From contig OX337236.1 of assembly GCA_946965045.2 (NCBI GenBank), forward strand, positions 1,116,001-1,180,000: a stretch of 64,000 nt of DNA, in the 5' to 3' direction. Position numbers and translations under genes: made by a program. Below are positions 20,721-32,258 of the stretch, piece after piece (position 1 is the stretch's first letter; each line of letters starts with the position of its first letter). Below the pieces are notes generated by a model, which saw nothing but the letters and a program-made list of their open reading frames with translations, ran no database searches and was not told the DNA's origin. The stretch comes from Epithemia pelagica (taxonomy: Eukaryota; Bacillariophyta; Bacillariophyceae; Surirellales; Surirellaceae).

Positions 20721-23700
20721 CTCTTGATAAAGAAGGACTCTCGTTTGCCCACATCTGTGACAAAGCCGACGCTCTGTACATGGATGCCATGAACCTCAAG
20801 AAATGGCCAGCTTCCACCCACAACAAAGACTCCAAGACACCTCCTGCAGCCTTTGCCAACCTCTCGGTAGTACAAGCCATGGCCCTTCGTCAGCACATGG
20901 GTGACACCCCCTTGTCGAAAGGAGCATGTCTAATTTGTGGCAGCTTCGACCACTGGGCGAAAGATTGTCCCCACAAAAGTTCCAAGCAAGCTTCCGGACC
21001 ACGCGCACACTCGCGCGGTGGCAGTCGCGGATCTTTCAACCAGAAACCCAAGGGAAACTCCAATCGCACCTCCAGAAGCAACAACAAGACAACCACCAAG
21101 TCAACCCCGGGATCCTCCGTCAACTGGAAGTACCAAGCACCCTCCCAAGGACAGTCCGAAACAAAGACAGTCGAAGGGAAAACTTGGTACTGGTGCGCCC
21201 ACTGCGGCCGATGGACCGGCACCCACTCCACGGCACAGCACTCGGATGACCACAAGGGGCACTCCAAGTCCAACAAGAAAACATCCAACCCCGGCGGAAT
21301 CGCAGCCCCTCAGGCAAACATGATCTCCCTAGATCTTGATGCTGGCGCCTGGGCAGCACGATTTCCTGTCCGAAACCTCATCTCAGTCGAAGATTTTGAC
21401 TCTGTCGCTCCTGACCAAACCCAAGACGACACCGACAGCATGCCATCCATCCCTGACTCGTTCTGGGACACGTTCTCCGCATCATCCGGCCCTGAAGATG
21501 ATGATGATAATGTGTCGATTGTTGTTTCAGAGGGAGAAGAACGTCAAAACACCACACAAAACGAGTCTCTTCTCAACAACACCGTTGAAACCACCGACAT
21601 GTTGTTGGATACGAGACCGGTTGATTGTTGCGACGACGCCGAATCCAACGATGCAAGCGATGAAAGCTCCGCAACCACAGAGCCGCCTCCACTGATTCCA
21701 CGCTTCCAAGACGACGAAGAAGAGGATTCAGACTTGGCCTCTCTGTTCAGGAACGTCGATTCCGACCAAACCGACGAATCGGTCGAACTCCCACCTCTCG
21801 TTCCACGACCAATCACACCCTATGGCCTTCATCAAGCTCCTGCAACATTTCGTCCCCTCATATTCATTGACCCCGACGACCTCTCAATCGCAGAATCATC
21901 GGACGAAGAAGAAGACAACGATCCAAACGCCCCAAACCGAGATTTGATGGCTCTTCCACCCAACATCCGACAAGCCTTCATCCAAGCTGCAACGGATGAA
22001 CTGCGCCGCGTCATGAACCTGCACCGCATTGTTCATCCACCAGAAGACTCCGACGACGAAGCTACCGAGACAGGTGACACCGCAAGCACCACCGACAACG
22101 ATGCAGCCGACGGAGAAAATGACCAAGACGATGAAGACGAAGATGACAAAGAGGAAGAAGATGAAGAAACCGACGACGACGACTCAAATGGAGACGCCGA
22201 CGACAAAGCAGATGACGACGATCACGATGATGACAACAACGACGGAGCCTGCCCACCTACGATGGCAAACGAAAGAAACAACGAGAGTGAGACAGATGAA
22301 GAACAAGATCCAGCACCCGAACCATCGGACATCGACTTTACCGTAGATAAAAATAAACTGAACCTCAATGCCAAAGTGGCAACCATCAACTCACCTTGGA
22401 AAGAGTACAACAACTCAAATGTCGGCGAAACTGAACGAACCGACGACACCTGGTATGACTTCTATGAAGCAACATTCACATTCGACAAGAATGAAGATCC
22501 ACAGAACACTGACATCCACACGAAAATTCCGTCAGACTGTCCAGTGAGTCAAGAACAAGACCAAAAGGAACGGCCCAACTTCCATGAACAAGACCAAGCA
22601 ACACCTGATAGGAAGATGCCGGCGATTCAAGACGATGAAGTATCCTCCATTGAGTGGGAAACGCCTCCCTGTGACAGTGCACCCTCGCCCAACAGCCTAG
22701 ATCTGTCGTTCATCACCCCAACACGACTCTTCCACGCGCCGGGCGAGCCCTCAGCCCCCAAGAAAGGTCCCTCCTCTCCCATTATTCCCTTCGCAACTCG
22801 TCAAAGGCAAATGATGGGAGAAGACGACCCGGCCATCCGTCAAGACCACATTGAGAGCCTAGTGGAGCACTTTATCCACACACACACGGCCTATCACAAA
22901 GAAGAAAATCCACGTTTGAAGATGACTTTAGAACAACAACTACCTTCTCTCCAACAGAAACTGAAGGAAGCACTAACCGCTCTCCAACTAGACGAGCAAG
23001 TGCACCACAGCCGTCTCAGCATGAAAACACCAAGTCTGAGCAGTACCTTGCACACAGCATGGGAGTTGGCCACCATCTCCGACTATGGTGCCATCATCAT
23101 CAAGCAGAACAAACAAGGACTCCCTGGTCATGCCATGGATATCACCATCAATCCAAATGACATTACCCCGGACTCCCACGACGAACATCTGACCAACCTG
23201 CCCAGCAAACCAGCCGCCCATGTAGCGACCACCAAGCTTACAACAAAACCGAAACGAAAGAAAAAGAAACCACTCCGTCTGAACCTTCCTTCTAATCCAA
23301 ATCGTCATCAATTCTTCCCACCACTGACTTCTACAAGAACACTGATGACAACCGTGAAGCAAGCCGCTCTCACCGGTTTGCTCGGCACTGGTTTGTTGTA
23401 TATTGGTCCACATCTGGCTCCAAGAAAGGCACTCCCATACCTCCTTTCCTGTTTTGGAGGCACAACAGCTGCCTTGCAGATTGTTCAGCCTTTGTCGCTT
23501 CCCTCCCACCCGCCCGTGGATTGTCTCACCCACAGGTTGATTGTTACATGTCTTCCACCCAACTCTGGCATGTCCTTGGTCCGCTCTGTTGGACGATGGC
23601 TGCGATCAGCACTCGGTCTCTGTACCACATCAGAGGGAGAATACCAACCAACCCATGCCATTGCTGTGGCACCGAAACCTCGCTCCCACCACGACCGACA

Positions 23701-26700
23701 CCGATCTCACCCAAAGTCCAAACCACGGAAACCAAAACATCGACAAAACCGTAAGAAACACAAACGAGACAGAACAAACAAGACAACGATTAGACCATTG
23801 CAAGGACCACAGCCACTTCCATCGCTCATAAGCACCTCTGCCATCAAGGCACATGCTTACACCATGAGCCAGAACCTGGCGCTCCAAGCTGTAATCAATC
23901 ATCCAAGAAAGTTCCAGTCAGAAATGAACGACGAACATGCCTTCCTCCTCATCTGGGATTCCGGTGCAAGCGTTTCCATCACAAACGACAAGACCGACCC
24001 GAACAAAGTAAGGGACGTACCTGATGATTACCAAGTCCAAGGATTGGCCAAAGGCGCTCAAGTCGAAAGCCAAGGAGTCGTCGAGTGGTACATCAAAGAC
24101 GTCAACGGACGCCTAAGATGCATCGAACTCCTCGCCTTATACATCCCAGCAGCAGGCTGTCGACTACTCAGCACAACCAGCCTTCTACAACGATACCAAG
24201 GTGAATCAATAAAATTAGAATCACAAGGACTCAAACCCAGTGGTGTGAGAAATGACCCTGACCGAGGACCAATCAAAGTCAAAATCGAAGCAGAAAGCAA
24301 CTTACCAAAAAGCATCTGCTACCACCGACAAGGAGTGAATCGTTCAGTTCGTGCTTTCGTTGCCACCGTAACCACAGTCGACGAACGAAACATAAACCTT
24401 TCAGCGCCACAAAAGGTCTGGAGCCAATCGCACATCCGGTTTGGACATGCACCTTTCCGCGTCGTCCAGTTTGTTCTCCGCACTGGTGTATTGTCGAATG
24501 ATGAGTCGTCGCGGCGACTCCACACTACCGTCTGCAAACTGACAACTCCTCCATTATGTGCTGCTTGTCTTTATGGAAAACAAAAGACCAGGCACTCCCC
24601 AGGACAGAAAACCGTCAAAATACAAGACAAAGAAGGAGCCCTGAAAAAGGACAACCTTTTCCCCGGTCAACAAGTTTCAGCAGACCACTTCATCTGCTCG
24701 ACAAAAGGACGCCTCTACACATCAAAAGGCAAAACCAAAGAAGAAGCAATGCTTAGCGGTGGATGCATTTTCGTAGACCACGCAAGTGGATACATCGACG
24801 TATCCATGCAAACTCACCTTAACACCCACCAAACACTAAAAGCAAAAACAGAATACGAACAACAATGTCAGAACCAAGGAGTGATCATTCAACAATATCA
24901 CACGGACAATGGCACCGCCTTTACCTCGAAGAAATACACCGAGCACCTGCAAGCCTTCCAGCAAGTAACAAGCTTTGCCGGTGTAGGCGCACACCACCAC
25001 AATGGCGTGGCAGAGCGCAGCATCCAAACCATCATGTCCATGGCAAGGACCATGATGTTACACGCCGCCACCCATTGGCCCGAAGTTGTAGACCCAACTC
25101 TTTGGCCCATGGCCGTTGACCATGCTGTCTTCATCTACAACCGACTCCCCAAGATTGAAACAGGAATTTCCCCCATCGACCTCTTCACCAAAACAAGATG
25201 GGAGCAACGACGCTTCCACGATCTTCATGTCTGGGGTGCACCGGCATATGTTCTTAACAAAACAATACAAGATGGTAAGAAATTACCACGATGGAAGCCA
25301 AGAAGTCAACGCTGCATGTTTGTTGGATTCTCCCAACAACATGCACTCACCGCTCCCCTCGTACTTAACCTCGACACGGGTACAATCTCACCGCAATACC
25401 ACGTTGTCTTCGACGACTGGTTTGCAACAGTGGCAGCAACCAACAAAAGCTCCCACTCACCACATGCAACAGTTGACCAAATCTTCGCAAACATGGACAA
25501 CATTCTGCACTCACCAGGATACGACGATCCATCAGCAGACGACAATTCTCCGAATGACACCCCCGAAGCCACTGCCTCCGAACTCACCAAAAACAAGATC
25601 TTTGAGGCCATGGAAAAAGCGACCCCTCCTGTTCCACTGGAATACGACACCCCTGCCGTACCACCAACTTCAACCACGGCTGGCCCTCCCTTGCCCCACC
25701 CAGTCAGTACTCCACGTCCAGCGTCCACCCCACCAAGTGTTCCGTCGTCGCCAGCCGATGCTCCGCCGCGCATGTCGACCAATCCTCTCCCCACCACTTT
25801 GGCTCCACCGCACAAAATCCCTCCCATTTCTCTTGAAGATGATTGGACCATGCCCACGGAGCAGAGGGAGAGTACGCCAACACAGGCTCCTCCTGCCCCC
25901 AAATCACAACCACCTGAACTCAAGCAACAGAGGGAGCAAACCAACCAGAGGGAGCCATCCAACCAGAGGGAGCATGCCTCTCCAGCCCCTCGTCGATCTG
26001 GCCAAAACCGACGTTCACCTAATCGTCTCGTCGAATCCATGGACCCCACACACAAGTCCTACCTCGCCCACGTCGATACTCTCGACAACCTACCTTTTCA
26101 AGCCACAATTGGACTCTTCAAGGCAACCATCGTAGACCCTGACACTTTGAGCTACGATCAAGCGTCGAAAGATGCAGACCTTCTTCACTGGCGCAAGGCA
26201 GCAAAACAAGAAATTGATGAGCTGACAGAAAAAGAGACATGGATTGAAGCGCCACAGTCGGCTGCCAAAACCAAGATTCTACCAGGCACATGGGTTTTCA
26301 AACGAAAACGCCACGCCGATGGAACAATCAAGAAGCACAAAGGACGCTACTGCGTGAGAGGCGACCTTCAAGAACAAGCACCAGACGCCTATTCACCAGT
26401 TGTAAATTGGGCAATCATCCGAATTTGCATGATCTACGCCCTAAGTCAACAATGGGTAATGGTATGCATAGATTTCAGCAATGCCTTCGTCCAGGCAAAA
26501 CTCAAGGAACCCATCTGGATCCACATACCACCTGGTTTCAAGTCAACAAGCTCAGAACCCACCTGCCTACGTCTACTGAAGAGTCTCTACGGTTTAACCA
26601 TTGCCCCTAGATTATGGTATGAAAAACTCATTGAAGCTCTCTTGGAAGATGGTTTCAAGAAAAGCAACTATGACGAATGTTTCTTCATGAAACCAGACAT

Positions 26701-27744
26701 GCTTCTCTTTATTTGGGTGGATGATTGTGGCATCGTTGCACCCACCATGACTCTTGTGGATGCATTCATTGAACGACTGAAAACAAAAGGTTTCGAATTG
26801 TCCAAAGACTCCGATTTCGCAGATTACCTGGGAATCAATTTCAAGCGGAACAAGGACGAGATCGTAATGACTCAACCCGGCTTAATCAAGCGTATCCTCC
26901 AAACCACAAAGATGGAAGACTGCAACGGAAATTGGACCCCTGCAGCGTAGATTGGATTGGGAAGTGATCCCAACGGACCTCCCATAAAAGACAATTGGAA
27001 CTATCGGTCAGTGGTTGGTATGTTGTTGTATCTCTCCACCAACACACGGCCAGATATAGCGTTTGCCGTGAGCCAAGTGGCACGTTTTCCAATGATCCGA
27101 AACAATCGCACGCTCAAGCCGTCAAAGCCATCATCCGATATCTCTCACGGACCATCGACAACGGCACCATCTTTCGCCCAAGCAAAGATTATCGGCTTGA
27201 TTGTTATGTCGATGCAGACTTCATGGGTCTGCACGGCCGAGAACCAGAAGATGATCCAACAAGCGCCAAGTCCCGAACTGGGTATATCATCTTCTTTGGG
27301 GGAAGTCCTCTGGTTTGGAAATCTCAATTGCAAAGCGAAATTGCAACAAGCACCTTTCACTCCGAATACGTGGCTCTGTCCCAAGCCATGCGAGTTATAG
27401 TCTGGTTGCAAGAAGTCTTGAACGAGTTAAACTCTTGTGTGAGAATCAATCCAAGTGTGCCACGGATTACTGCAGAAGTCCATGAGGACAACAATAGTGC
27501 TTACCTTGTGGCCACCAACCAACGCCTCACCTCTCGATCTCGCTCGCTAAACAACAAGTGGCACTGGTTTTGGTCCCAGGTGAAAGCCACAAACGCAACC
27601 ATTGTGTCCTCGAAATCCAATATGGAAGATCGAACGATTATGATTTCCAAGATCGACACCAAGTTGCAACGGGCTGACATACTCACAAAAGGTCTGGCTC
27701 GAGAAATCTTTGAGACCATCCGAAAACTGAATCAAGGATGGTGA
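20721..27744 (+). pseudogene. Outer copia gag C-terminus and pol, with a stop and a frameshift
   Basis: This continues the gag frame from 11650. It holds a CCHC knuckle (CLICGSFDHWAKDC, near 20930), then a C-x2-C-x6-H-x4-H motif (WYWCAHCGRW..., near 21190), a long acidic Asp/Glu spacer (densest at 22060-22245), hydrophobic segments (about 23360-23490), protease (WDSGAS near 23957), an HHCC zinc region, integrase Asp/Asp/Glu (SADHF, TDNGTAF, VAERSIQ), RT with CIDFSNAF and WVDD, and RNase H (CYVDADF, FHSEYVA, VHEDNNSAY). A TAG at 26948-26950 lies just before RNase H, and one T seems lost near 27087. Both make the copy defective. From protease to RNase H it is collinear with the element at 56.7-64 kb. 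Confidence 0.88.
25862..25972 (+). promoter_or_regulatory. Cluster of internal polypurine-like motifs in outer copia
   Basis: Four copies of CAGAGGGAG occur at 25862, 25928, 25946 and 25964, between integrase and RT. Their core AGAGGGAG is identical to the terminal polypurine tract next to the 3' LTR. They may act as additional plus-strand priming sites, which is inference by analogy with central polypurine tracts in Ty1 and lentiviruses. Confidence 0.5.
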
Positions 27745-27760
27745 CCTGTGACACCAAGCC

Positions 27761-27770
27761 CAAGAGGGAG
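27761..27770 (+). promoter_or_regulatory. Polypurine tract of outer copia element
   Basis: CAAGAGGGAG ends at the base before the 3' LTR and is the expected plus-strand primer site. Confidence 0.75.
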
Positions 27771-28275
27771 AGTCGCAGTTTATGTTTTTTTAGCACCAGT
27801 CGCGTTTCCAAATTTGTATTTGTGTTTTGAAATATTAAATTTGCACGACTGGCAGTTTGTGTTGCATGACCCAATGATATAAGCCTACAGGTCGGAATCC
27901 GCGCATGCATGACGCGCAGGATGGGCTTTTGGCGCCACAGAACGCCGGGCCATTCGCCGTTTGTGTCTACGACACTCATGTTTTGCTAACTAACCTATGA
28001 CACAACAAACAACAAATGAGATTACTATCGTCCATTTGAATCAAGCTGTGCGTTGCAAGATAGCAGATCAATTCCTGGAAGCCAAAGCGAGGAATCAAAA
28101 TGAGGAACTCAAGATCACTTTGTTTACTCTATAGCTTTAATCATAATATCGATACAGGAGTTTTTGCAACGCAAAAGACTTCTAGGTTGGTGTGGAGACT
28201 TGATCAATCTCCACCCCGATTACGCGGTATTGCCCTAGCTATTAGTATACCCAGTGTATGCTAGTGACTCTGATA
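27771..28275 (+). repeat. 3' LTR of outer copia element
   Basis: 505 bp, paired with 1655-2158. The right edge is set by the CCGCC target duplication at 28276-28280. Confidence 0.9.
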
Positions 28276-29647
28276 CCGCCCAAACTGGTACTTCGATGAG
28301 GAGGCCATTTATTCCAAGTGCGGCAGCACCGCTGGTAATCGAGGCATCATTTGATATTCCCGTTCCAAGCTGGATTTGCGAAAACCGCAGGAATCCTCCT
28401 ACAAAGCCCCCGTCTGCCAGAATAGAGTCTTCTATGAAAGATGAAATTGCTTGGCCCTTGTACTCTTGTTCGTAGTTGCCGTTAGATCTCGGGGGAAGAG
28501 ACACTTCCGCCATAAACTCCCGGACCGTGACAAGGGAAGAAAATGCAGGGGCAGGATCAGCGCACTCAATAGATGGCAAGATTCCCAACCACCTACCAGG
28601 AACAAGGGTGGAAAAATCCAGAGGACACAAACTCTTTTGAAGATCTCCATGAGCATCTGCCACGAATTCTGGTTTGAAGACGTGTAATACGGCAACAATT
28701 GCCTGGACTTCCACAGGGCGAATGGCAGCATTCAGTTTTGTATACACGTATCGAGTCCCATTGTAGCCACGCCCGACCGTACCAAAGAATCCCGGTTCGG
28801 ACAAGGGATTTCCGTCTACTAGTCCAAAGGCACCTCCCGCGCATGGGTCCAGGGTCTCGCGAATGACAAAAGCATCTTGATCGGAATAGAATTTTGCCCT
28901 TGTTAGGTAGTCGATATAGTCGTCCTCCAAGTTGTCCGCAAATGGCTCACCACTGTCGGGATTGGCCCGCACCAGTAACAGAATATCAAATTTCCGCAAA
29001 AGGTCATGATGCGAAGCGTCAGTGGCGAATTCCTCAGCCAGGGCCAAGACAGCCTCGGTACTGTGCATTTCACTTCCATGGATTTGGCTGACGTAGAATA
29101 CACGAATTCCGGTCTCCATGTTTCCCATACGAATTCCCACCAAATCTCGGCCTTGTGTGGACTTGCCAATGAGTGCCGGACTCGGTTGGGGAAGCCTTCG
29201 GGATCATTTTGGATGGTACAAATGATAGCTTGACAAACCGTCGGATTGGCAATCGCATCACCGCAAACATTGCAATTGACTACACTGTCATCGCAATCGT
29301 CCAAGAGAGGCACATCAATGTCGACAAGGCCACCATTGTCACCATTGACAATCAATGGGCCTGCAATGGCCGAGGTTCCACTGGGACCCTGATAGTTGTC
29401 AGCAATGGTCTGTAGCTTGGGCAAAAGATCTGTGTACGTGGTCAGATAGAGCTGCTGAGCTTCCGTGGCGGTCAATCCACAGGATGGGTTCATGGTGTTG
29501 CATAGCTTCCCTGTTGGTGGTATACAAACAAGTTGCAATGATGAGACCGTGAAGGAAAGAAAAGAAGTGCAAAGATCCGTATGACATGCGCTCACCTGAA
29601 GCCTGGTACAACGAAGCAAGGAAAAGGAATGAAGCAAGGACTTTCAT
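28276..29647 (-). pseudogene. M14 zinc carboxypeptidase-like gene, N-terminal half
   Basis: The ATG at 29645-29647 starts a signal peptide (MKVLASFLFLASLYQASG). An 85-nt GT-AG intron at 29511-29595 joins it in phase to LCNTMNPSCGL. The peptidase domain shows GKSTQGRDLVGIRMGN, a zinc-binding HGSE (H-x2-E), RANPDSG, and a later His in ADAHGD, as expected for M14 metallocarboxypeptidases. Members of the family trim C-terminal residues, and the signal peptide implies secretion. The frame shifts by one base near 29190, between EGFPN and PSPALIGKS. The gene is then cut at 28276 by the outer copia element, after about LLIEVPVWA, and its remainder lies at 1045-1649. Three separate frame problems plus the insertion mark it as a pseudogene, unless assembly indels explain the shifts. 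Confidence 0.8.
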
Positions 29648-30689
29648 GGCGGTAATTGTCTCCTTCTTTCGCTTGTCAAACAACAGGATCCTCGTTCAAT
29701 GGTATCTCAAAAAGTGGCGCTGTATGGTCGGAAGACTGCGAGTTGTTCTTGATCCGCTTGTTCTGGTTCAGGCCTGTGACGAGATATCTTATGCTCGTCC
29801 ACAACAACACATTGGATAGTGCATATCTTTTCGCGCCAAATTTGTGAGCTATGCTCCGTTTTGCCGTTGTGGTCATAAACTCATATCAAACCGCGGCCAA
29901 AAATTTAACCTCCGTTTCGGTCGCCTTCTAGCGTGTTCTGTGTCCAAAGTATACAATACTCGTACTCGTACTCGTATATGAATCATCACCGTATGGAACG
30001 GAGTTGTCGTCTCCGTTGGGTCCGTTGACAATCAACAGTCAAGAATCCAGAGATTCATGCGAGATTCGAGATTACCTACGGATTCCTGACCCCCTATAGT
30101 CCTGGACCCCCACCCCTCTTAAACGTACATGGCCCCCAAACTTCTTATCTGTAGGTTCTTTCCGGGTTTTAGGGTTACCCCCACGTTCCTCACGTTCCGA
30201 GCTTTCTATCACACTGTCTGACATCAATCAAACAGGAGCAACAAGAGATACAGCATGATGGGTATTATGAATAGGGTTAAGGCTACGCTTAGAAGCACGG
30301 TCTTTCCCCTAGCTGGAATAGTGCGACCAACCCTTCTCTACAACCCCGATGTTGAGCATTAACTTCACTATGAAGTTAATTGTACTGTGTGAATGGAATC
30401 TAAAAAAGAGATATCCAAACCGGCTGGACCCCTACCCTCGATCGGTCCAGGAATCCGGAACGGTCCGGCTAAATCGATTTTAGGTACTCCTAGAGAGAGT
30501 TTATTTCTATTTCAGAAGTATCGAAAAACAGGTGAAGGCTACAATATCAATACTAGGAGTACCTACTACTGCAAAATCATGGAGTAGGAGTAAATCATAC
30601 TCCTAGCTAGGAGTACAGGAGTCGCTAGCTAGGAGCTAGGAGTAAGGCGTAGTCGTCAAGGGTCAATTGCATTCGATCATCAAAAAAGT
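29648..30689. other. Intergenic region upstream of the M14 gene
   Basis: No gene was recognised. It contains a short CGTACT/CTCGTA microsatellite near 29955-29985 and, from about 30480 to 30650, many copies in both orientations of the motif CTAGGAGTA, some forming small palindromes around CTAGCTAG. Confidence 0.5.
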
Positions 30690-30765
30690 GACAACCGTGG
30701 GATTCGAACCCACGCCAATCAAGACAACGGACCCAATTGGGCAGTCCTCAGCGTTTTCCTTTAGA
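30690..30765 (-). pseudogene. tRNA-Leu-like 3' fragment 1
   Basis: On the minus strand it keeps a tRNA T-arm with B box (GTGGGTTCGAATCCCAC), a 3' acceptor half (GGTTGTC) and a T-run (CTTTTTTG) that could end Pol III transcription. It resembles the intact tRNA-Leu at 36230-36332 from the anticodon-loop intron onward. The D-arm and the matching 5' acceptor GACAACC are absent, and an unrelated sequence shared with 34394-34475 replaces them. Confidence 0.6.
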
Positions 30766-30904
30766 GCTTCAAATCAAGTCTCCTATTATTGTGTCAAGAG
30801 TCGACCAGATTCTGCCTGTAGGATGTAGGAGTACCTCCAGAACAAAAGGCCACAAGAAACTGACCGGGAAGTAGTTTCGTGCGGGTCGCGCGGTTTCCCT
30901 CTCC

Positions 30905-30947
30905 TGTGTGACACTTTTGTGACACTTGTGTGACACTTGTGTGACAT
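30905..30947 (+). repeat. TGTGACACT short tandem repeat
   Basis: About four tandem copies of a 10-base TGTGACACTT-like unit lie just outside the hAT remnant. They may be part of a subterminal repeat region. Confidence 0.6.
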
Positions 30948-30993
30948 CGCTTCCATTAAGTCTACACAGCGCTTGTGAATAGAGGTGTGTCCA

Positions 30994-31510
30994 GCGGTAA
31001 GCGCTCCAGCAGCTCCAGTGCTGGAGATAGCGCTACATCGGTCACCGTTCTCGGTGTCATTCATTTGCTCCGTTGGTCATTACTGACCCTGTGTCATTCA
31101 TTTGCTCCACACAGCCTTCCAAAATGTCTGCTTGCAGTGATGATGATGAGTCATCAAAGGTGAAACAGTGTGATATGGATGGCATTCCGAAGGACACCAA
31201 AGTAAGTGAATTTCCCAACATTTGGCGCCTAGCAAGAAAATATCTTGCATTGCCTGCGACTGCTGCCTCTTCTGAACGGGCGTTCAGTATTGCAGGACTG
31301 ATCATATCTGCGAAACAAGCATCACTGGACCCTTCCACCGTTACAGATTTACATTTTTTACTTGAGAATTGGGAACATGTGTTCTCACCATAAGATAGAT
31401 TCACTAGCTTCTACTCCTAGCTAAGTATTTTCATCCTGGTAGCACAGGTAGTCTTTTCTCCAGCGGACGCGCATACCTAGCTCCAGCAGAGACTTCTCAA
31501 GCGCTTACCG
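30994..31510 (+). mobile_element. Internally deleted hAT-type DNA transposon (possible)
   Basis: A hAT dimerisation-domain fragment (31124-31393) lies between an 11-bp inverted pair, CGGTAAGCGCT at 30994-31004 and AGCGCTTACCG at 31500-31510. GCTCCAGCAG motifs are nearby on both sides. No 8-bp target duplication could be assigned, so the true ends are uncertain. Confidence 0.4.
31124..31393 (+). pseudogene. hAT transposase, C-terminal dimerisation domain fragment
   Basis: An 89-codon fragment starts at an in-frame ATG and ends in TAA. It contains the hATC signature: FPNIWRLARKYLALPATAAS followed by SERAFS and a LHFLLENW end. In complete hAT transposases this region sits at the C-terminus and mediates dimerisation. 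The BED zinc finger and the DDE catalytic core are missing. It is a remnant and cannot transpose by itself. Confidence 0.8.
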
Positions 31511-32081
31511 TGCTCCAGCAGAGATGAGCTGTTGCGCCCCTATTTGCGATAGATGGAGTAAGTTTACTAATAAGGTTACTAATTCCAATGTCCTTTCGCG
31601 TCGGGCGCGCCCAGCTTGTCGGTAGAATCAAGAGCAGGGCAATGGTCAGAGAGGGCGCATGCCTGACATGACAATTGCCCTCCTCGTCATTCTACAATAT
31701 CCGTCGCGCCCGGCGATCCCTCCTTGAAAGGACTCGACACAGGGGACTATTGTAATACTACTCGTACGAGTACGAGTACTCGTACAATATGTCCCTTCGC
31801 TTTACACACAGACGGTCATTCGAAAAATTGCAAATTGCCCCCACCCAGATACGCGCGAGCCCAGCGACGGCGTACACAACTTCGGGCGGAGCTTCTGCAT
31901 CAGATTCGCGCACACAATCTTGAGACAGTGAGCAGAGACCCGAGAACACTCCCATCTCCAAGATAGATAGTTGTAAGAAAGATTACAAGAGTAACGATGG
32001 TGTTGCATACAGGTGAGGATGTTGACAACCTTCCCCCCGGCAGAGGACTCTCCTCCTCAAGCTGCTGAGCAGTCCCCAGTG
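31511..32081. other. Repeat-bearing intergenic DNA
   Basis: It contains a CTCGTACGAGTACGAG microsatellite near 31758-31785 and, at about 31925-31985, one copy of a dispersed module (AAGATAGATAGTTGTAAGA core) also seen at 34245-34347 and, inverted, at 37447-37560. No gene was recognised. Confidence 0.5.
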
Positions 32082-32141
32082 AACGGGACTGCTGTTGGCT
32101 CTTCCAGTGGCAACGGGACTGCTGTTGGCTCTTCCAGTGGC
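32082..32141 (+). repeat. Two perfect 30-bp tandem repeats
   Basis: Positions 32082-32111 and 32112-32141 are identical. In the open frame that leads into the gene at 32259 they encode NGTAVGSSSG twice. Confidence 0.85.
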
Positions 32142-32258
32142 AATGCTGTTTGCCATGCTTCCCAGGATGGGAAGCATAGTGGTGTGACAAATACCACATT
32201 CCAGATTTCTCTCGAAGTACTTTGGTTTGCGTACCATCTACTCAGCAAATGGTCGGCT

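Larger units (their letters stand above)
1655..28275 (+). mobile_element. Outer Ty1/copia LTR retrotransposon, interrupted by two nested insertions
   Basis: The element is bounded by LTRs at 1655-2158 and 27771-28275 and by the CCGCC duplication. It spans 26.6 kb, but only about 9.2 kb remains after subtracting the nested copia (3058-11448) and the LINE (11651-20705) with their duplications. It is oriented plus, with gag in pieces at 2394-3057, 11449-11650 and from 20721, and protease, integrase, RT and RNase H up to 27744. The LTRs differ by about three substitutions and one indel. The LTR termini are AGTCGC...CTGATA rather than the canonical TG...CA. Coding lesions are a frameshift near 2745, a TAG at 26948-26950 and a frameshift near 27087. 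It is inserted in the M14 carboxypeptidase-like gene. Confidence 0.9.

Noticed and set aside
20780-20896. Start of a separate plus-strand gene at the ATG at 20780
   Set aside because: The frame is open back to the LINE target duplication and joins the gag piece at 11449-11650 exactly, so this is internal to gag, not a start.
25306-26135. Overlapping frames of 249-339 codons in the outer copia linker
   Set aside because: They are shadows of the low-complexity Pro-rich region between integrase and RT and have no motif of their own.
28262-28277. GGTATCAGAG on the minus strand, looking like a tRNA-Met primer binding site
   Set aside because: The last two bases come from the host target duplication, and the orientation is opposite to the outer element. 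It arises by chance at the LTR/host junction.
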